A stretch of DNA of 64,000 nucleotides from positions 124,001 through 188,000 of the forward strand of contig NZ_JAGMUK010000001.1 of assembly GCF_019049245.1 (NCBI RefSeq), read 5' to 3'. Position numbers and translations under genes: made by a program. Source of the DNA: Streptomyces sp. AC555_RSS877. Lineage in GTDB: Bacteria; Actinomycetota; Actinomycetes; Streptomycetales; Streptomycetaceae. The notes below the pieces were generated by a model. It was not told the origin of the DNA. It was given only the letters and a program-made list of their open reading frames with translations, and searched no databases. Positions 14,984 through 24,559 of this stretch are shown one piece after another; positions within the stretch are counted from its first letter, which is position 1; every line of letters starts with the position of its first letter.

Positions 14984-16198
14984 TCAGCCGGAGCCGACGA
15001 AGATCACCATCAGCAGCCACACCACGGGAGCCGTCGGCAGGAGCGAGTCCAGACGGTCCATGATGCCGCCGTGTCCGGGGAGCAGGGTGCCCATGTCCTT
15101 GATGCCCAGGTCCCGCTTGATCATCGACTCGCCGAGGTCGCCCAGCGTGGCGCTGGCCGCGACCGCGAAGCCCAGCACCACGCCCTGCCACCAGGTGCCG
15201 TCGTCGATCAGGAACTCCATGGACAGCGCGCCCGCCACCATGGCGAAGCTCAGCGCGCCGAGCAGGCCCTCGCGGGTCTTGCCGGGGCTGATGCGCGGGG
15301 CGAGTTTGTGCTTGCCGAAGCGCCAGCCGATGGCATACGCCCCGGTGTCGCTGACGACGGTCAGGAGCAGGAACGTCAGTACGCGACGCGGGCCGTCGTC
15401 GGCGGTGAGCATCATGGCGACGAACGTGGCCAGGAACGGGACGTAGAAGGCCGCGAAGACGCCCGCGGTGACGTCCCTGAGGTAGCCCTCCGGCGGTTCC
15501 GTCATCCGCCAGACCAGGACGGCCAGCGCGGTGAGCGCCATCGCCACCCACGCGCCCTCGGCACCCCGGACGTACCCGGAGACGACCATGGCCGCGCCGC
15601 CGAGCGCGAGCGGGACAAGGGGCGCCTTGATGCCCTTGCGCTCCTCGAGCCGCTTGGTCAGCTCCCAGACGCCGACCACGACGGCGACCGCGATCACACC
15701 GACGAAAGCGGCCTTGACGACGAACAGCGACGCGACGATCACCACGCCCAGACCGACGCCGACCCCTATGGCCGCACTCAGGTCACGCCCCGCGCTCTTC
15801 TTCTGCGGCGCGGACGCCGGCTGCGAGGAGTCGGGCATGGGCTCCGGATTCTGCGGCGCCGTCCTGTGGGACGACGTCTGCGGCATGTCGTAAGGGCCGT
15901 AGGACGGGGCCTGCGGCGGGTCGTACGGCCGCGACTGCCGTACGTCGTACGGCGGCTGCGGCGTCTCGTCGCGGAACAAGGGGCCGCTCAGCCGAGCGGC
16001 CCCCCGGTCGTCATCCTGGTCTCCGCCATGTGCGGGTACGTCGGGCACGATGGGCATGGGGCGAGTCTGCTGCGCGTCATGCGCATCGTACGTGGGACCC
16101 GCCGGGTCGGCCCTCTGGACAGGCCCCTGGTCGGTGGGCTGCCAGTACCCGGCAGGTGGCCCGGCGTGTGGCGGAGAGCCCCAGGAAGAGTCGTTCAT
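14984..16198 (-). CDS. cdsA: Phosphatidate cytidylyltransferase CdsA
   Basis: Makes CDP-diacylglycerol from phosphatidate and CTP in the membrane, the precursor of bacterial phospholipids. 404 aa: a long Pro/Gln/Tyr-rich cytoplasmic N-terminus (about 1-135), unusually long compared with ~270-aa enterobacterial CdsA but typical of Streptomyces, then about eight membrane helices. The signature KRDLGIKDMGTLLPGHGGIM followed by DRLDSLL is at the C-terminus (about 363-390). Its ATG overlaps the frr stop by one base, so it is co-translated with frr. Confidence 0.95.
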   Translation of the reverse strand: MNDSSWGSPPHAGPPAGYWQPTDQGPVQRADPAGPTYDAHDAQQTRPMPIVPDVPAHGGDQDDDRGAARLSGPLFRDETPQPPYDVRQSRPYDPPQAPSYGPYDMPQTSSHRTAPQNPEPMPDSSQPASAPQKKSAGRDLSAAIGVGVGLGVVIVASLFVVKAAFVGVIAVAVVVGVWELTKRLEERKGIKAPLVPLALGGAAMVVSGYVRGAEGAWVAMALTALAVLVWRMTEPPEGYLRDVTAGVFAAFYVPFLATFVAMMLTADDGPRRVLTFLLLTVVSDTGAYAIGWRFGKHKLAPRISPGKTREGLLGALSFAMVAGALSMEFLIDDGTWWQGVVLGFAVAASATLGDLGESMIKRDLGIKDMGTLLPGHGGIMDRLDSLLPTAPVVWLLMVIFVGSG

Positions 16199-16755
16199 CA
16201 GACCTCGAGCAGCTCCGCTTCCTTGTGCTTGAGGAGCTCGTCCACCTGGGCGACGTACTTGTGGGTGGTGTCGTCGAGCTCCTTCTCCGCACGGCGGCCC
16301 TCGTCCTCGCCGACTTCGCCGTCCTTGACGAGCTTGTCGATGGAGTCCTTGGCCTTGCGGCGCACCGCGCGGATGGAGACCTTGCTGTCCTCGGCCTTGC
16401 TCCGGGCGACCTTGATGTAGTCGCGGCGGCGCTCCTCGGTGAGCTCGGGGAACACCACCCGGATGATGTTGCCGTCGTTGCTCGGGTTGACGCCCAGGTC
16501 GGAGTCGCGGATCGCCTGCTCGATGTTGCGCAGCGCGCTCTTGTCGAACGGGGTCACGACCGCCATGCGCGGCTCCGGCACAGAGAACGAAGCCAGCTGG
16601 TTGATCGGCGTCGGCGCGCCGTAGTAGTCGGCCACGATCTTGTTGAACATCGCCGGGTGCGCACGGCCGGTGCGGATCGCGGCGAAGTCCTCCTTGGCGA
16701 CCACGACGGCCTTCTCCATCTTCTCCTCGGCCTCGAGGAGGGTCTCTTCGATCAC
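16198..16755 (-). CDS. frr: Ribosome recycling factor
   Basis: 185 aa, the standard length. Releases ribosomes from mRNA after termination together with EF-G. Family signatures: [14 protein letters not shown] (about 28-41), [20 protein letters not shown] and [23 protein letters not shown] start at 16755. Sits between pyrH and cdsA in the usual order (tsf, pyrH, frr, cdsA). Confidence 0.96.
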   Translation of the reverse strand: MIEETLLEAEEKMEKAVVVAKEDFAAIRTGRAHPAMFNKIVADYYGAPTPINQLASFSVPEPRMAVVTPFDKSALRNIEQAIRDSDLGVNPSNDGNIIRVVFPELTEERRRDYIKVARSKAEDSKVSIRAVRRKAKDSIDKLVKDGEVGEDEGRRAEKELDDTTHKYVAQVDELLKHKEAELLEV

Positions 16756-16885
16756 CACTTGCTCCTGCGTGTCTTGAGTAGGCCCGGCCGCTGTTCCTTG
16801 GTGAGGGCGGCGGCCGGCTTCGTCGCGTCTTCTTCCTGCACGGTTCCCGACCGGCAGGACATTGTCCATCCCTCCGGTCGGGTCA

Positions 16886-17644
16886 TCAGCCCTGGCTGAC
16901 TTGGTCACCCACCAGCGTGCCGATCTTCTCACCCTTGACGGCGCGCGCGATATTGCCCTCGGCGAGAAGCTCGAACACCAGGATCGGGAGCTTGTTGTCG
17001 CGGCACAGCGTGACGGCGGTGGCGTCGGCGACCTTGAGGTCACGCGTGATGACCTCGCCGTAGCCGAGGGCGTCGAACTTGACCGCGTCGGGGTTGGTCT
17101 TCGGGTCGGAGTCGTAGACCCCGTCCACGCCGTTCTTGCCCATGAGGAGCGCCTCGGCGTCGATCTCCAGGGCGCGCTGGGCGGCGGTGGTGTCGGTCGA
17201 GAAGTACGGCATGCCCATACCGGCGCCGAAGATGACCACGCGGCCCTTCTCCAGGTGCCGGATGGCGCGCAGCGGGATGTACGGCTCGGCGACCTGCCCC
17301 ATGGTGATGGCGGTCTGCACCCGGGACTGGATGCCCTCCTTCTCCAGGAAGTCCTGGAGGGCGAGGCAGTTCATGACGGTGCCGAGCATGCCCATGTAGT
17401 CGGACCGGGCACGGTCCATGCCTCGCTGCTGGAGTTCCGCGCCACGGAAGAAGTTGCCGCCGCCGATGACGACGGCGATCTCCGCGCCGTCCCGCACGAC
17501 CGCCGCGATCTCACGGGCGATCTTGTGCACCACGTCGGGGTCGACGCCCAGGCCCCCGCCACCGGCGAACGCCTCTCCGGACAGCTTCAGCAGAAACCGC
17601 CCGCGTACTTTGCCGTCGTCGCTCTTCTGGGGCTTGGTGGTCAT
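16886..17644 (-). CDS. pyrH: Uridylate kinase (UMP kinase)
   Basis: 252 aa; phosphorylates UMP to UDP. Amino-acid-kinase fold with [10 protein letters not shown] (about 15-24), [20 protein letters not shown] (about 66-85), TGNP-equivalent region [20 protein letters not shown] and the [15 protein letters not shown] substrate loop. I take the ATG of MTTKPQKS; the longer frame to 17680 would read into the terminator stem. Transcribed before frr. Confidence 0.95.
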   Translation of the reverse strand: MTTKPQKSDDGKVRGRFLLKLSGEAFAGGGGLGVDPDVVHKIAREIAAVVRDGAEIAVVIGGGNFFRGAELQQRGMDRARSDYMGMLGTVMNCLALQDFLEKEGIQSRVQTAITMGQVAEPYIPLRAIRHLEKGRVVIFGAGMGMPYFSTDTTAAQRALEIDAEALLMGKNGVDGVYDSDPKTNPDAVKFDALGYGEVITRDLKVADATAVTLCRDNKLPILVFELLAEGNIARAVKGEKIGTLVGDQVSQG

Positions 17645-17668
17645 GGCGTTCTCCTCATGGTGCACATA

Positions 17669-17728
17669 CGAGGAGGCCATTGCCGGCGGGGTGTCGTTCG
17701 CAACCCATGCGCGGCAATGGCCTCCTCG
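17669..17728 (-). terminator. Strong terminator between tsf and pyrH
   Basis: A perfect 16-bp stem: CGAGGAGGCCATTGCC (17669-17684) against its complement at 17713-17728, with a 28-nt loop. It lies 93 nt after the tsf stop and 25 nt before the pyrH start, so it probably separates rpsB-tsf from pyrH-frr-cdsA, or attenuates read-through. Confidence 0.8.
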
Positions 17729-17820
17729 TCAGATCTGCTGTCGTCCGCCACACATGTGACGGCGTACGCGGACGACTGCTGCCGACCCTATCGGGGTCGC
17801 GCGTCGATCGCGGTACGGAC

Positions 17821-18657
17821 TCAGATGCCGACCTTGATGCGCGAGAAGCGCTTCAGGGTGACACCCGCCTCGTCCAGAACCTTCTGGACGGACTTCTTGT
17901 TGTCCAGCGCGTACGGCTGGCCGAGCAGCGTGGCGTCCTTGAAGAAGCCGTTGAGGCGACCCTCGACGATCTTCGGCAGGGCGGCCTCGGGCTTGCCCTC
18001 GGCGCGGGTGGTCTCCTCGGCGACGCGGCGCTCGGACTCGACGACCTCGGCCGGAACGTCGTCCTTGGAGAGGTACTTCGGCGCGAAGGCGGCGATGTGC
18101 TGGGCGACGCCCTTGGCGATCTCGGCGTTGGGCTTGTCGAGCTCGACGAGGACACCGATCTGCGGCGGCAGGTCGGGCATCGTGCGGTGCATGTACGCCG
18201 TCACGAAGCCGTCGGAGAACTGCGAGAAGCGGTCCAGGACGATCTTCTCGCCCAGGTTGGCGTTGGCCTCGTCCACGAACGCCTGGACGGTCTTGCCGGG
18301 CTCGATCTCGGAGGCGAGCAGCGCCTCGAGGTCGGCCGGGGCGCTCTTGGCGACGTGCTCGGCGATCGCGGTGGCGACGGCCTGGAACTTGTCACCCTTG
18401 GCGACGAAGTCCGTCTCGCACTTCAGCTCGACGAGGACACCGGAGGAGTTGTCGTCGGCGATGATCGAGACCACGGCGCCGTTCTCGGCGGAGCGGCCCT
18501 CGCGCTTGGCGACGCCCTTCTGGCCCTTGATACGGAGCGCCTCGACGGCCTTCTCGACGTTGCCCTCGGCCTCGTCCAGCGCCTTCTTGCAGTCCATCAT
18601 GCCGGCGCCGGTGAGCTCACGGAGCTTCTTGACGTCGGCGGCGGTGTAGTTCGCCAT
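17821..18657 (-). CDS. tsf: Elongation factor Ts
   Basis: 278 aa; nucleotide exchange factor for EF-Tu. The signature blocks are [20 protein letters not shown] (about 5-24), [17 protein letters not shown] and [12 protein letters not shown]. Downstream of rpsB in the conserved rpsB-tsf operon with a hairpin in the 97-nt gap. Confidence 0.97.
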   Translation of the reverse strand: MANYTAADVKKLRELTGAGMMDCKKALDEAEGNVEKAVEALRIKGQKGVAKREGRSAENGAVVSIIADDNSSGVLVELKCETDFVAKGDKFQAVATAIAEHVAKSAPADLEALLASEIEPGKTVQAFVDEANANLGEKIVLDRFSQFSDGFVTAYMHRTMPDLPPQIGVLVELDKPNAEIAKGVAQHIAAFAPKYLSKDDVPAEVVESERRVAEETTRAEGKPEAALPKIVEGRLNGFFKDATLLGQPYALDNKKSVQKVLDEAGVTLKRFSRIKVGI

Positions 18658-18697
18658 GATTCTGGAATCTCTCTCGAAGTCTGAAGGTCTACGGGCG

Positions 18698-18734
18698 CCG
18701 GACGGCGGGGGCTTCGTGGGCCCCCGCCGTCCGG
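18698..18734 (-). terminator. Intercistronic hairpin between rpsB and tsf
   Basis: CCGGACGGCGGGGGC (18698-18712) pairs perfectly with 18720-18734 around a 7-nt loop. In other bacteria the rpsB-tsf spacer carries a partial terminator that lowers tsf expression; the position here fits the same role. Confidence 0.7.
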
Positions 18735-18754
18735 AACCCGAAGGTCGTGAGGGG

Positions 18755-19693
18755 TCAGGCCTGCTCGGCGTCCACAGCGGGGGCCTCGGCGGCGGGGGCT
18801 TCGGCGGCAGCCTCGGCGGGGGCCTCAGCAGCGGCCTCGGCCGGCGCCTCGGCGGCGGGGGCCTCGGCCTCAGCGGCAGGGGCCTCGGCAGCGGCGGGGG
18901 CCTCGGCCTCGTCGGCCTTCTTCTCGCCCTCGAGCAGGTCGCGCTCCCACGCGGCCAGCGGCTCGCCCGCGGCCTTGTCGCCCTTGCCCTCGGTGGCGAC
19001 ACCGGAGCGGGAGATGAGGCCCTCGGCGACCGCGTCCGCGATCACACGGGTGAGCAGCGTGACGGAGCGGATCGCGTCGTCGTTGCCGGGGATCTTGTAG
19101 TCGACCTCGTCGGGGTCGCAGTTGGTGTCGAGGATGGCGACGACCGGGATGTTGAGCTTCCGGGCCTCGCCGACCGCGATGTGCTCCTTCTTGGTGTCCA
19201 CGATCCAGACGGCGCTGGGAACCTTGGACATCTCGCGGATACCGCCGAGGGTCTTCTCCAGCTTGGCCTTCTCGCGCGAGAGCACGAGAAGCTCCTTCTT
19301 GGTCAGACCGGACGCGGCGACGTCCTCGAAGTCGATCTGCTCGAGCTCCTTGAGGCGCTGCAGACGCTTGTAGACGGTCGAGAAGTTGGTGAGCATGCCG
19401 CCCAGCCAGCGCTGGTTGACGTAGGGCATGCCGACGCGGGTGGCCTGCTCGGCGATGGCCTCCTGCGCCTGCTTCTTCGTGCCGACGAACATGACCGTGC
19501 CGCCGTGGGCGACGGTCTCCTTGACGAACTCGTAGGCGCGGTCGATGTACGACAGCGACTGGAGCAGGTCGATGATGTAGATGCCGTTGCGCTCCGTGAA
19601 GATGAACCGCTTCATCTTCGGGTTCCAACGACGGGTCTGGTGACCGAAGTGGACGCCGCTTTCCAGCAGCTCCCGCATCGTGACGACGGCCAT
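18755..19693 (-). CDS. rpsB: 30S ribosomal protein S2
   Basis: 312 aa. Conserved S2 blocks: [20 protein letters not shown] (about 6-25), [29 protein letters not shown] and [13 protein letters not shown]. The C-terminal ~60 residues are an Ala/Glu/Pro repeat tail (EAPAAEA units), common in Streptomyces S2 and absent from E. coli S2. First gene of rpsB-tsf; divergent from the M23 peptidase gene. Confidence 0.97.
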   Translation of the reverse strand: MAVVTMRELLESGVHFGHQTRRWNPKMKRFIFTERNGIYIIDLLQSLSYIDRAYEFVKETVAHGGTVMFVGTKKQAQEAIAEQATRVGMPYVNQRWLGGMLTNFSTVYKRLQRLKELEQIDFEDVAASGLTKKELLVLSREKAKLEKTLGGIREMSKVPSAVWIVDTKKEHIAVGEARKLNIPVVAILDTNCDPDEVDYKIPGNDDAIRSVTLLTRVIADAVAEGLISRSGVATEGKGDKAAGEPLAAWERDLLEGEKKADEAEAPAAAEAPAAEAEAPAAEAPAEAAAEAPAEAAAEAPAAEAPAVDAEQA

Positions 19694-19964
19694 GGCCGTT
19701 CTCCTTGAATTTCTCGGTTGTGCCGCGGGTACCGGCGGTACCCGCGCCTGACGCCCGCGATGCGCCTTGCCGCTAGGGACCGAGAGGCGCTGACACCGGC
19801 TGTTTGACGGCCTGATGTCGGGGCGTGCGAAGTCGACCCGGTGACCCGGATCGCCAGAAGAAGTGTACGGGACCCGCGAGGCACCGGGTGACGCCGCTGT
19901 CCACAACCGGGGAGTGGTCCACAGGCCCCGGCCACGATCTAGGCGGGTGCGGGACGGTTCTCGC

Positions 19965-20564
19965 ATGCGAGCGATGCGATGTGTGCGATGCGCGGGTCCG
20001 TGGACGGGGTTGCTGCTGCTTCTCACAGCGACGGTGCTGATCTGCGCGCCCGCGCCGAGCAGCCGACCGGCCCCTTTCGGCCCGACGGCCACGGACACCT
20101 CCGTCCCGCCCCTCGGCCGCACCTGGCCCGTGGGCACCCGACCACCGGTCATCCGGGGCTGGGAACCCCCGGCGACGGCGTACGGCCGCGGCCACCGAGG
20201 CATCGACCTCGCGGCCGCCCCCGGCACACCGGTACGAGCGGTGGCGGCGGGCCGGGTCTCCTTCGCGGGCCGGGTGGCGGGCAAGGGGGTCGTCTCGGTG
20301 GAGCTGCCGGGGACGGGCGCCCCACCGCTGCGAACGACGTACGAGCCGGTACGGGCGTCGGTGAAGAAGGGTGAGGAGGTGGCGGCGGGCGAGGTGGTGG
20401 GCACGGTGGAACCGACCGGCTCCCACTGCACGCGCACGTGCGTGCACTGGGGCCTGAGAAGGGGCGACACCTACCTGGACCCGCTCTCCTTGCTGCCTCC
20501 GTGGCTGCTCACCGGTAGACCGTCGCGACTTCTTCCGGTGATCGGCGTACCGATGCCGTCATGA
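19965..20564 (+). CDS. Secreted M23-family (LytM-type) metallopeptidase
   Basis: A 199-aa cell-wall peptidase candidate. A basic N-terminus and hydrophobic segment [17 protein letters not shown] (about 15-31) make a signal peptide. The peptidase domain has [11 protein letters not shown] (zinc ligands His and Asp, about 75-82), later [11 protein letters not shown] with the HWG motif (about 165-167) and an LPG-type hairpin ([21 protein letters not shown]). One conserved His of active enzymes is within this last stretch. Probably cleaves peptidoglycan cross-bridges or is a regulator of amidases. Single gene. Confidence 0.88.
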   Translation: MRAMRCVRCAGPWTGLLLLLTATVLICAPAPSSRPAPFGPTATDTSVPPLGRTWPVGTRPPVIRGWEPPATAYGRGHRGIDLAAAPGTPVRAVAAGRVSFAGRVAGKGVVSVELPGTGAPPLRTTYEPVRASVKKGEEVAAGEVVGTVEPTGSHCTRTCVHWGLRRGDTYLDPLSLLPPWLLTGRPSRLLPVIGVPMPS

Positions 20565-20962
20565 CCAGCCGCCATGACTGCCGACAGCCGACGCCGTTCG
20601 TCGTGAGCTCGCGAGCAGCCATACCGCCGAGACGAACGGGCAAACGCGGGCGACACGGGTGGGCGCGGGCGGCACGCGTGGTGCTGCTGCGCGCTGCTCG
20701 CGCCGACGAGGGCGGAGGTCACCGGCCCCGCGCACGCCCGGACGCGACCGACACCCCACTGACGCCCGGCCGCTGTCCGCGGGCAGTCGTGCCGACGAGG
20801 CGAACGGCCACACGCGGGCGGCACGCACGGACGCGGGCGGCACCCCGCCGGCGCCGGGCCGCGGTCCGCGGGCAGTCGTGCCGCTGGGGCGGCACGGGTG
20901 GGCGCGGGCGGCACCTCGGCAGCGCCGGGCCATGCGACTCACCCCGCCGGCCACGGCCGACG
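20565..20962. repeat. Intergenic region with imperfect GC-rich repeats
   Basis: No gene seen. CGGGCGGCAC recurs several times, and a longer word of the type GTCCGCGGGCAGTCGTGCCG occurs twice (about 20777-20794 and 20864-20882), each followed by similar sequence, so part of the gap is an imperfect tandem duplication. It lies between the convergent M23 and TetR genes. Confidence 0.5.
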
Positions 20963-21565
20963 TCAGCCCTGGACGCGGCCGACGTCAGCCTGGACGCCCC
21001 GCAGCGCCATGGAAACCGCCGCCTCCGTGATCACCGAAGGCTCCTCCGCCGCTCCCAGCTCGATCCGCCGCACAGCCGCGTCCACAACCCCCTGCAGCAG
21101 CATCGCCGCCATCCGAGGCTGCGCGTGCCCCATCTCCGCCAACGCCTCGACGATCATCGCCACGAGCCCGCCGTGCGCGGCCCGGATCTTCTCCCGGGCC
21201 CCCGCGTCCAGCTCACTCGCGGAGATCGCCACCACAGCCCGGTGACGCCGGTCCCCGACCAGCGCCAACTGCTGCCGCACATACGCCTCGACCTTGCCCT
21301 CGGGCGCCTGGGCCCGCTCCATCGCCGACGACACCTCCGCCGCCCAGACGGGGAAGTCGACCTCGCACAGCTCCTCGACCACGGCGGCCCGCGACCGGAA
21401 ATACTCGTACACCGACGACCGCGCGAGCCCCGTCCGCTCGGCGAGGGCCGGGAAGGTCAGCGCCTCCGTCCCACCCTCGGACAACAGGGAACGAGCCGCG
21501 TCCAGCAGGGCGGCTCGCTGCATCGACCGGTGCTCGGCCACGGAGGCCGCTCGAATCCTTGGCAC
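20963..21565 (-). CDS. TetR/AcrR-family transcriptional regulator
   Basis: 200 aa. The N-terminal helix-turn-helix (about residues 18-62) reads LLDAARSLLSEGGTEALTFP then ALAERTGLARSSVYEYFRSR, a good TetR signature. The C-terminal ligand domain is helical with no recognisable specificity. No divergent partner gene is adjacent, so the target is unknown; it is upstream of and co-directional with none of its neighbours except whiG behind it. Confidence 0.88.
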   Translation of the reverse strand: MPRIRAASVAEHRSMQRAALLDAARSLLSEGGTEALTFPALAERTGLARSSVYEYFRSRAAVVEELCEVDFPVWAAEVSSAMERAQAPEGKVEAYVRQQLALVGDRRHRAVVAISASELDAGAREKIRAAHGGLVAMIVEALAEMGHAQPRMAAMLLQGVVDAAVRRIELGAAEEPSVITEAAVSMALRGVQADVGRVQG

Positions 21566-21624
21566 TCAACCACTCTACGGACGGACCACCGCCGACGGGA
21601 ACGACTCCCCCTCGCCTCGCCGCC

Positions 21625-22467
21625 TCAGCGACCGAAACTCGCCAGCTTCGCCCGCAGCTGGAGCACCGACTTGGTGTGGATCTGACTCACCCGGCTCTCG
21701 GTCACCCCCAGCACGTTCCCGATCTCGGCGAGCGTGAGCCCTTCGTAGTAGTAGAGCGTCACCACGGTCTTCTCCCGCTCGGGCAGCGTGTTGATCGCCC
21801 GTGCCAGGAACCGCCGCAGCTCCCGGTCCTCGGCCACCTCCACGGGGTTGTCCGCGGCGGTGTCCTCCAGCGTGTCCATGAGGCTCAGCCGGTCGCCGCC
21901 CTCACCGCCGACGTGCAGCAGCTCCTCCAGGGCCACCACGTTGGCCAGCGACAACTGACTGAAGACCGCGTGGAGGTCGTCGACCGCGATGCCCATCTCG
22001 GCGGCCACCTCCCCCTCGCTCGGCGTCCGCCGCAGCCGCGCCTCCAGCGTGGCGTACGCCCGCTCGACGTTGCGCGCCTTCTGCCGCACGGACCTCGGGA
22101 TCCAGTCCAGCGCCCGCAGTTCGTCGATCATCGCGCCTCGGATCCGCGTGATCGCGTACGTCTCGAACTTGATCTCCCGGTCGACGTCGAACTTCTCGAT
22201 CGCGTCGATGAGTCCGAAGACCCCCGAGGACACGAAATCCGCCTGCTCCACGTTGGGCGGCAGGCCGACGCTCACCCGTCCCGCCACGTACTTCACGAGG
22301 GGCGAGTAGTGCAGGATCAGCTGCTCGCGCAACCGCTCGTCCCCCGTCGCCTTGTACGACCGCCACAACTCGTCGAGCGTCGAGGGAGCGGGCGGCCGCA
22401 CGCTGCCACCCTCGCGGGCGGCTGGGGGGATCGCCGCCCGGTCGGACCCGGAGGTGTGCTGGGGCAT
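21625..22467 (-). CDS. whiG: Sporulation sigma factor WhiG
   Basis: 280 aa, the length of S. coelicolor WhiG. FliA-type sigma-28 factor that commits aerial hyphae to sporulation and is held by the RsiG anti-sigma factor with c-di-GMP (established for Streptomyces). Region 2: [20 protein letters not shown] (about 50-69) and [17 protein letters not shown]; region 2.4 [20 protein letters not shown]; region 4: [20 protein letters not shown] (about 246-265). I chose the ATG at 22467 because the downstream N-terminus matches the family. Confidence 0.96.
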   Translation of the reverse strand: MPQHTSGSDRAAIPPAAREGGSVRPPAPSTLDELWRSYKATGDERLREQLILHYSPLVKYVAGRVSVGLPPNVEQADFVSSGVFGLIDAIEKFDVDREIKFETYAITRIRGAMIDELRALDWIPRSVRQKARNVERAYATLEARLRRTPSEGEVAAEMGIAVDDLHAVFSQLSLANVVALEELLHVGGEGGDRLSLMDTLEDTAADNPVEVAEDRELRRFLARAINTLPEREKTVVTLYYYEGLTLAEIGNVLGVTESRVSQIHTKSVLQLRAKLASFGR

Positions 22468-22748
22468 TCGTCGCCTTGTGCCGTTCTGCCGTGATGTGGG
22501 GGTGCCTGGGTGAGCTGTCGGACTGATGCCGTTCTGATGTCGAGTCGCCTGTCTGTGACGGAATCCACGTGAGCGTAGCGTGACTGTAGCGTCGCAGTGC
22601 GCGAACGGCGTGCCTCGCACTGTGCGCAGATACGTTCCGCTGCTGCCCCACCGCGTCGCACCCGTCGCTCTGAGTGATCATCGAATCGCGTCAACTGCGG
22701 GGATTTCCAAGGGCGTCAGGGTTCCCCCGGACGGCCGAACACGCTCGG

Positions 22749-23909
22749 TCAGCACCCGCGTCCGTCACCGCCCGCTGAGATCATTGCCTGGCGTGTCAAC
22801 TTCCAGCCGTCGCCGTGTCGTTCGACGTAACCAAGTGCTCGGAGTTCGTACAGTCTCGCGACCGCGTCGTCCCGGGTCGTCAGCGCGCCGCGCGCGATCT
22901 CGTCCGGCGTCGCCGCGCGGTGACCGGGCAGCGCGGCCAGGACCCGCCGTGCCGCCGCGTCGAGGAGGTCGCGCGGCAGCACAGGGCCGCGCCGGTCCGG
23001 GGCCAGCTCCCCCATGTCACCGACCAGTTCGACCACTTCCGCGGCGTCGGTGGTCAGTACCGCCTCTCCGCGCAGCAACTCGTGCACTCCGGCGGACAGG
23101 CCGCTGGTGGCCGGTCCGGGCACGCCCATGGTGTGGCGGCCCAGCCGCTGTGCCGCACGTGCCGTGACCAGCGAACCGCTGCGATGGGCGGCCTCGATGA
23201 CGACGGTGCCTCGGGTGAGCGCGGCGATCACCCGGTTCCGCAGCACGAATCTGCTCGGTGTCGGGTGGTCGCCGGGCGGCAACTCCCCGATGACCAGGCC
23301 CTGTTCCGCGATCCTGGTGATCAACTGGGTGTGCCCGCGCGGATAGGGCCGGTCCACCCCGCAGGCCAGTACTGCGACGGTTGCACCGCCGGCGCCGAGG
23401 GCCCCGCGGTGGGCGGCGCCGTCGATTCCGTAGGCACCGCCGGACACCACGACCCAGCCGCGTTCGGCGAGGTCCGCGGCGAGGGTGGCCGCCATGTGGG
23501 CGCCGTATTCGGTGCAGGCGCGGGCGCCCACGACGGCCACCGACCGGAGGGCCCACATCCGCAGACTGGGCCTTCCCCGCACCCACAGCCCCAGCGGGCG
23601 GGCGTCCCCCAGGTCGTCGAGCTGCCCCGGCCACTCGCCGTCGCCCGGACCGACGAACCGCACACCGGCCTCCCGCGCGACGGCGAGATCCCGCCCGGGC
23701 TCGGCCCCCGCGACCCGGCCGACCAGCCCGGCCCACCGCTTGTCACTCACCCCCGGCAACGGCATCTCACCGTCCCGCAACCGCCGGACCACCTCCCCCA
23801 CGCCGTACTCCCGCACCCACCGCCCGGCGACCTCGTCGCCGGGCTCGACGACCCGAGTGAGGAAGACCCGTCCGAGCAGCTCACCGTCCGGGTCGTCGCC
23901 GATGTTCAT
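22749..23909 (-). CDS. dprA: DNA processing protein DprA
   Basis: 386 aa; loads RecA on incoming single-stranded DNA in transformation and may act in recombination generally. The Rossmann-like core shows SVAVVGARACTEYGAHMA (about 126-143), VVVSGGAYGIDGAAHRGAL (about 155-173) and GELPPGDHPTPSRFVLRNR (about 208-226), then VVIEAAHRSGSLVTA. A C-terminal winged-helix domain (about 320-370) follows. ATG overlaps the comM stop by four bases, so in the ancestral state dprA was coupled to comM; the insertion in comM is therefore likely polar on it. Confidence 0.94.
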   Translation of the reverse strand: MNIGDDPDGELLGRVFLTRVVEPGDEVAGRWVREYGVGEVVRRLRDGEMPLPGVSDKRWAGLVGRVAGAEPGRDLAVAREAGVRFVGPGDGEWPGQLDDLGDARPLGLWVRGRPSLRMWALRSVAVVGARACTEYGAHMAATLAADLAERGWVVVSGGAYGIDGAAHRGALGAGGATVAVLACGVDRPYPRGHTQLITRIAEQGLVIGELPPGDHPTPSRFVLRNRVIAALTRGTVVIEAAHRSGSLVTARAAQRLGRHTMGVPGPATSGLSAGVHELLRGEAVLTTDAAEVVELVGDMGELAPDRRGPVLPRDLLDAAARRVLAALPGHRAATPDEIARGALTTRDDAVARLYELRALGYVERHGDGWKLTRQAMISAGGDGRGC

Positions 23910-24425
23910 GTCAGCGCTCCGATGGCCATGGGCACGCCCCGTGGCACTCCCGTACGCAGTTGCAGCGCCAGGGCGACGTCCGTCGCGTCCGGACGGTCGT
24001 GACCGACGAGGTCCGCGACGGTCCAGGCCACGCGCAGCACCCGGTCGAGCCCGCGAGCGGTCAGCACGCCCCGCTCCAGGTTGCGCTCCGCGTCGTCCAT
24101 GGCACCGGCCACGGCATGCCAGCGGCTGCGCAGCTCGCGTCCGGGAACGTCGCTGTTGGTGCGCCACGGAGTACCGGCGAGACGGGCCACCGCTCGCTCC
24201 CTGGCCTCCCGGACCCGGTCGGCCACCGTGGCCGTGGACTCACCCCGGGCGCCCCGCTCGGTCAGCTGGGCACGGGTGACCCGGTCCACCTCGACCCGCA
24301 GGTCGACCCGGTCGAGGAGAGGGCCGGACAGCCTGGCCTGGTAGCGCCGGATCGAGGAGGGCGGGCAGTCACACAGGTCGTCCGTCTGGGAGAAGCGGCC
24401 GCAGGGGCACGGGTTGGCCGCCAGC
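23906..24425 (-). pseudogene. comM: comM (YifB, Mg chelatase-like AAA+ ATPase), 3' part, split by insertion
   Basis: Encodes the C-terminal ~170 residues of ComM, from LAANPCPCGRF through the Cys cluster DDLCDCPPSS, the arginine-containing RYQARLSGPLLDRVDLRVEV and the last helix LRVAWTVADLVGHDRPD. The 5' part is at 36041-37139 on the same strand. A frame from an ATG in the element (24499) reads into this fragment, but it would lack the ATPase core. ComM is a hexameric helicase that extends branch migration during natural transformation in other bacteria. Confidence 0.9.
24420..24425. repeat. 6-bp crossover core at left junction
   Basis: GCCAGC, repeated at 36035-36040. Element sequence begins with TTGTG (24426-24430) here and ends with CACAA (36030-36034) at the other side, so the element ends are a short inverted pair next to the core. 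Tn554-family elements recombine at a 6-7 bp core without target duplication beyond it. Confidence 0.75.
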
Positions 24426-24453
24426 TTGTGGCCGCCGTTTAGAACTGACCACT

Positions 24454-24483
24454 GACCGTCTGCAGGCGAAGCTGCAGACGGTC
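24454..24483. terminator. Perfect 12-bp hairpin near the left end of the element
   Basis: GACCGTCTGCAG (24454-24465), loop GCGAAG, then the exact complement (24472-24483). It lies 76 nt past the stop of the leftmost cargo gene on the minus strand and 28 nt inside the element end. It can terminate cargo transcripts before comM/dprA, or be part of the recombination end. Confidence 0.65.
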
Positions 24484-24559
24484 TAGAGCCCACTATCACG
24501 TCTCAGCCCCCGGCGACGGAGTCGGCCGGGGGGGTGCATCAACGAGGTCGGCGGTCGGG

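Noticed and set aside
23906..24499. 197-residue intact-looking ComM C-terminal protein starting in the element
   Set aside because: It lacks the Walker A/B ATPase core and arises from chance fusion at the junction; listed as a pseudogene part.
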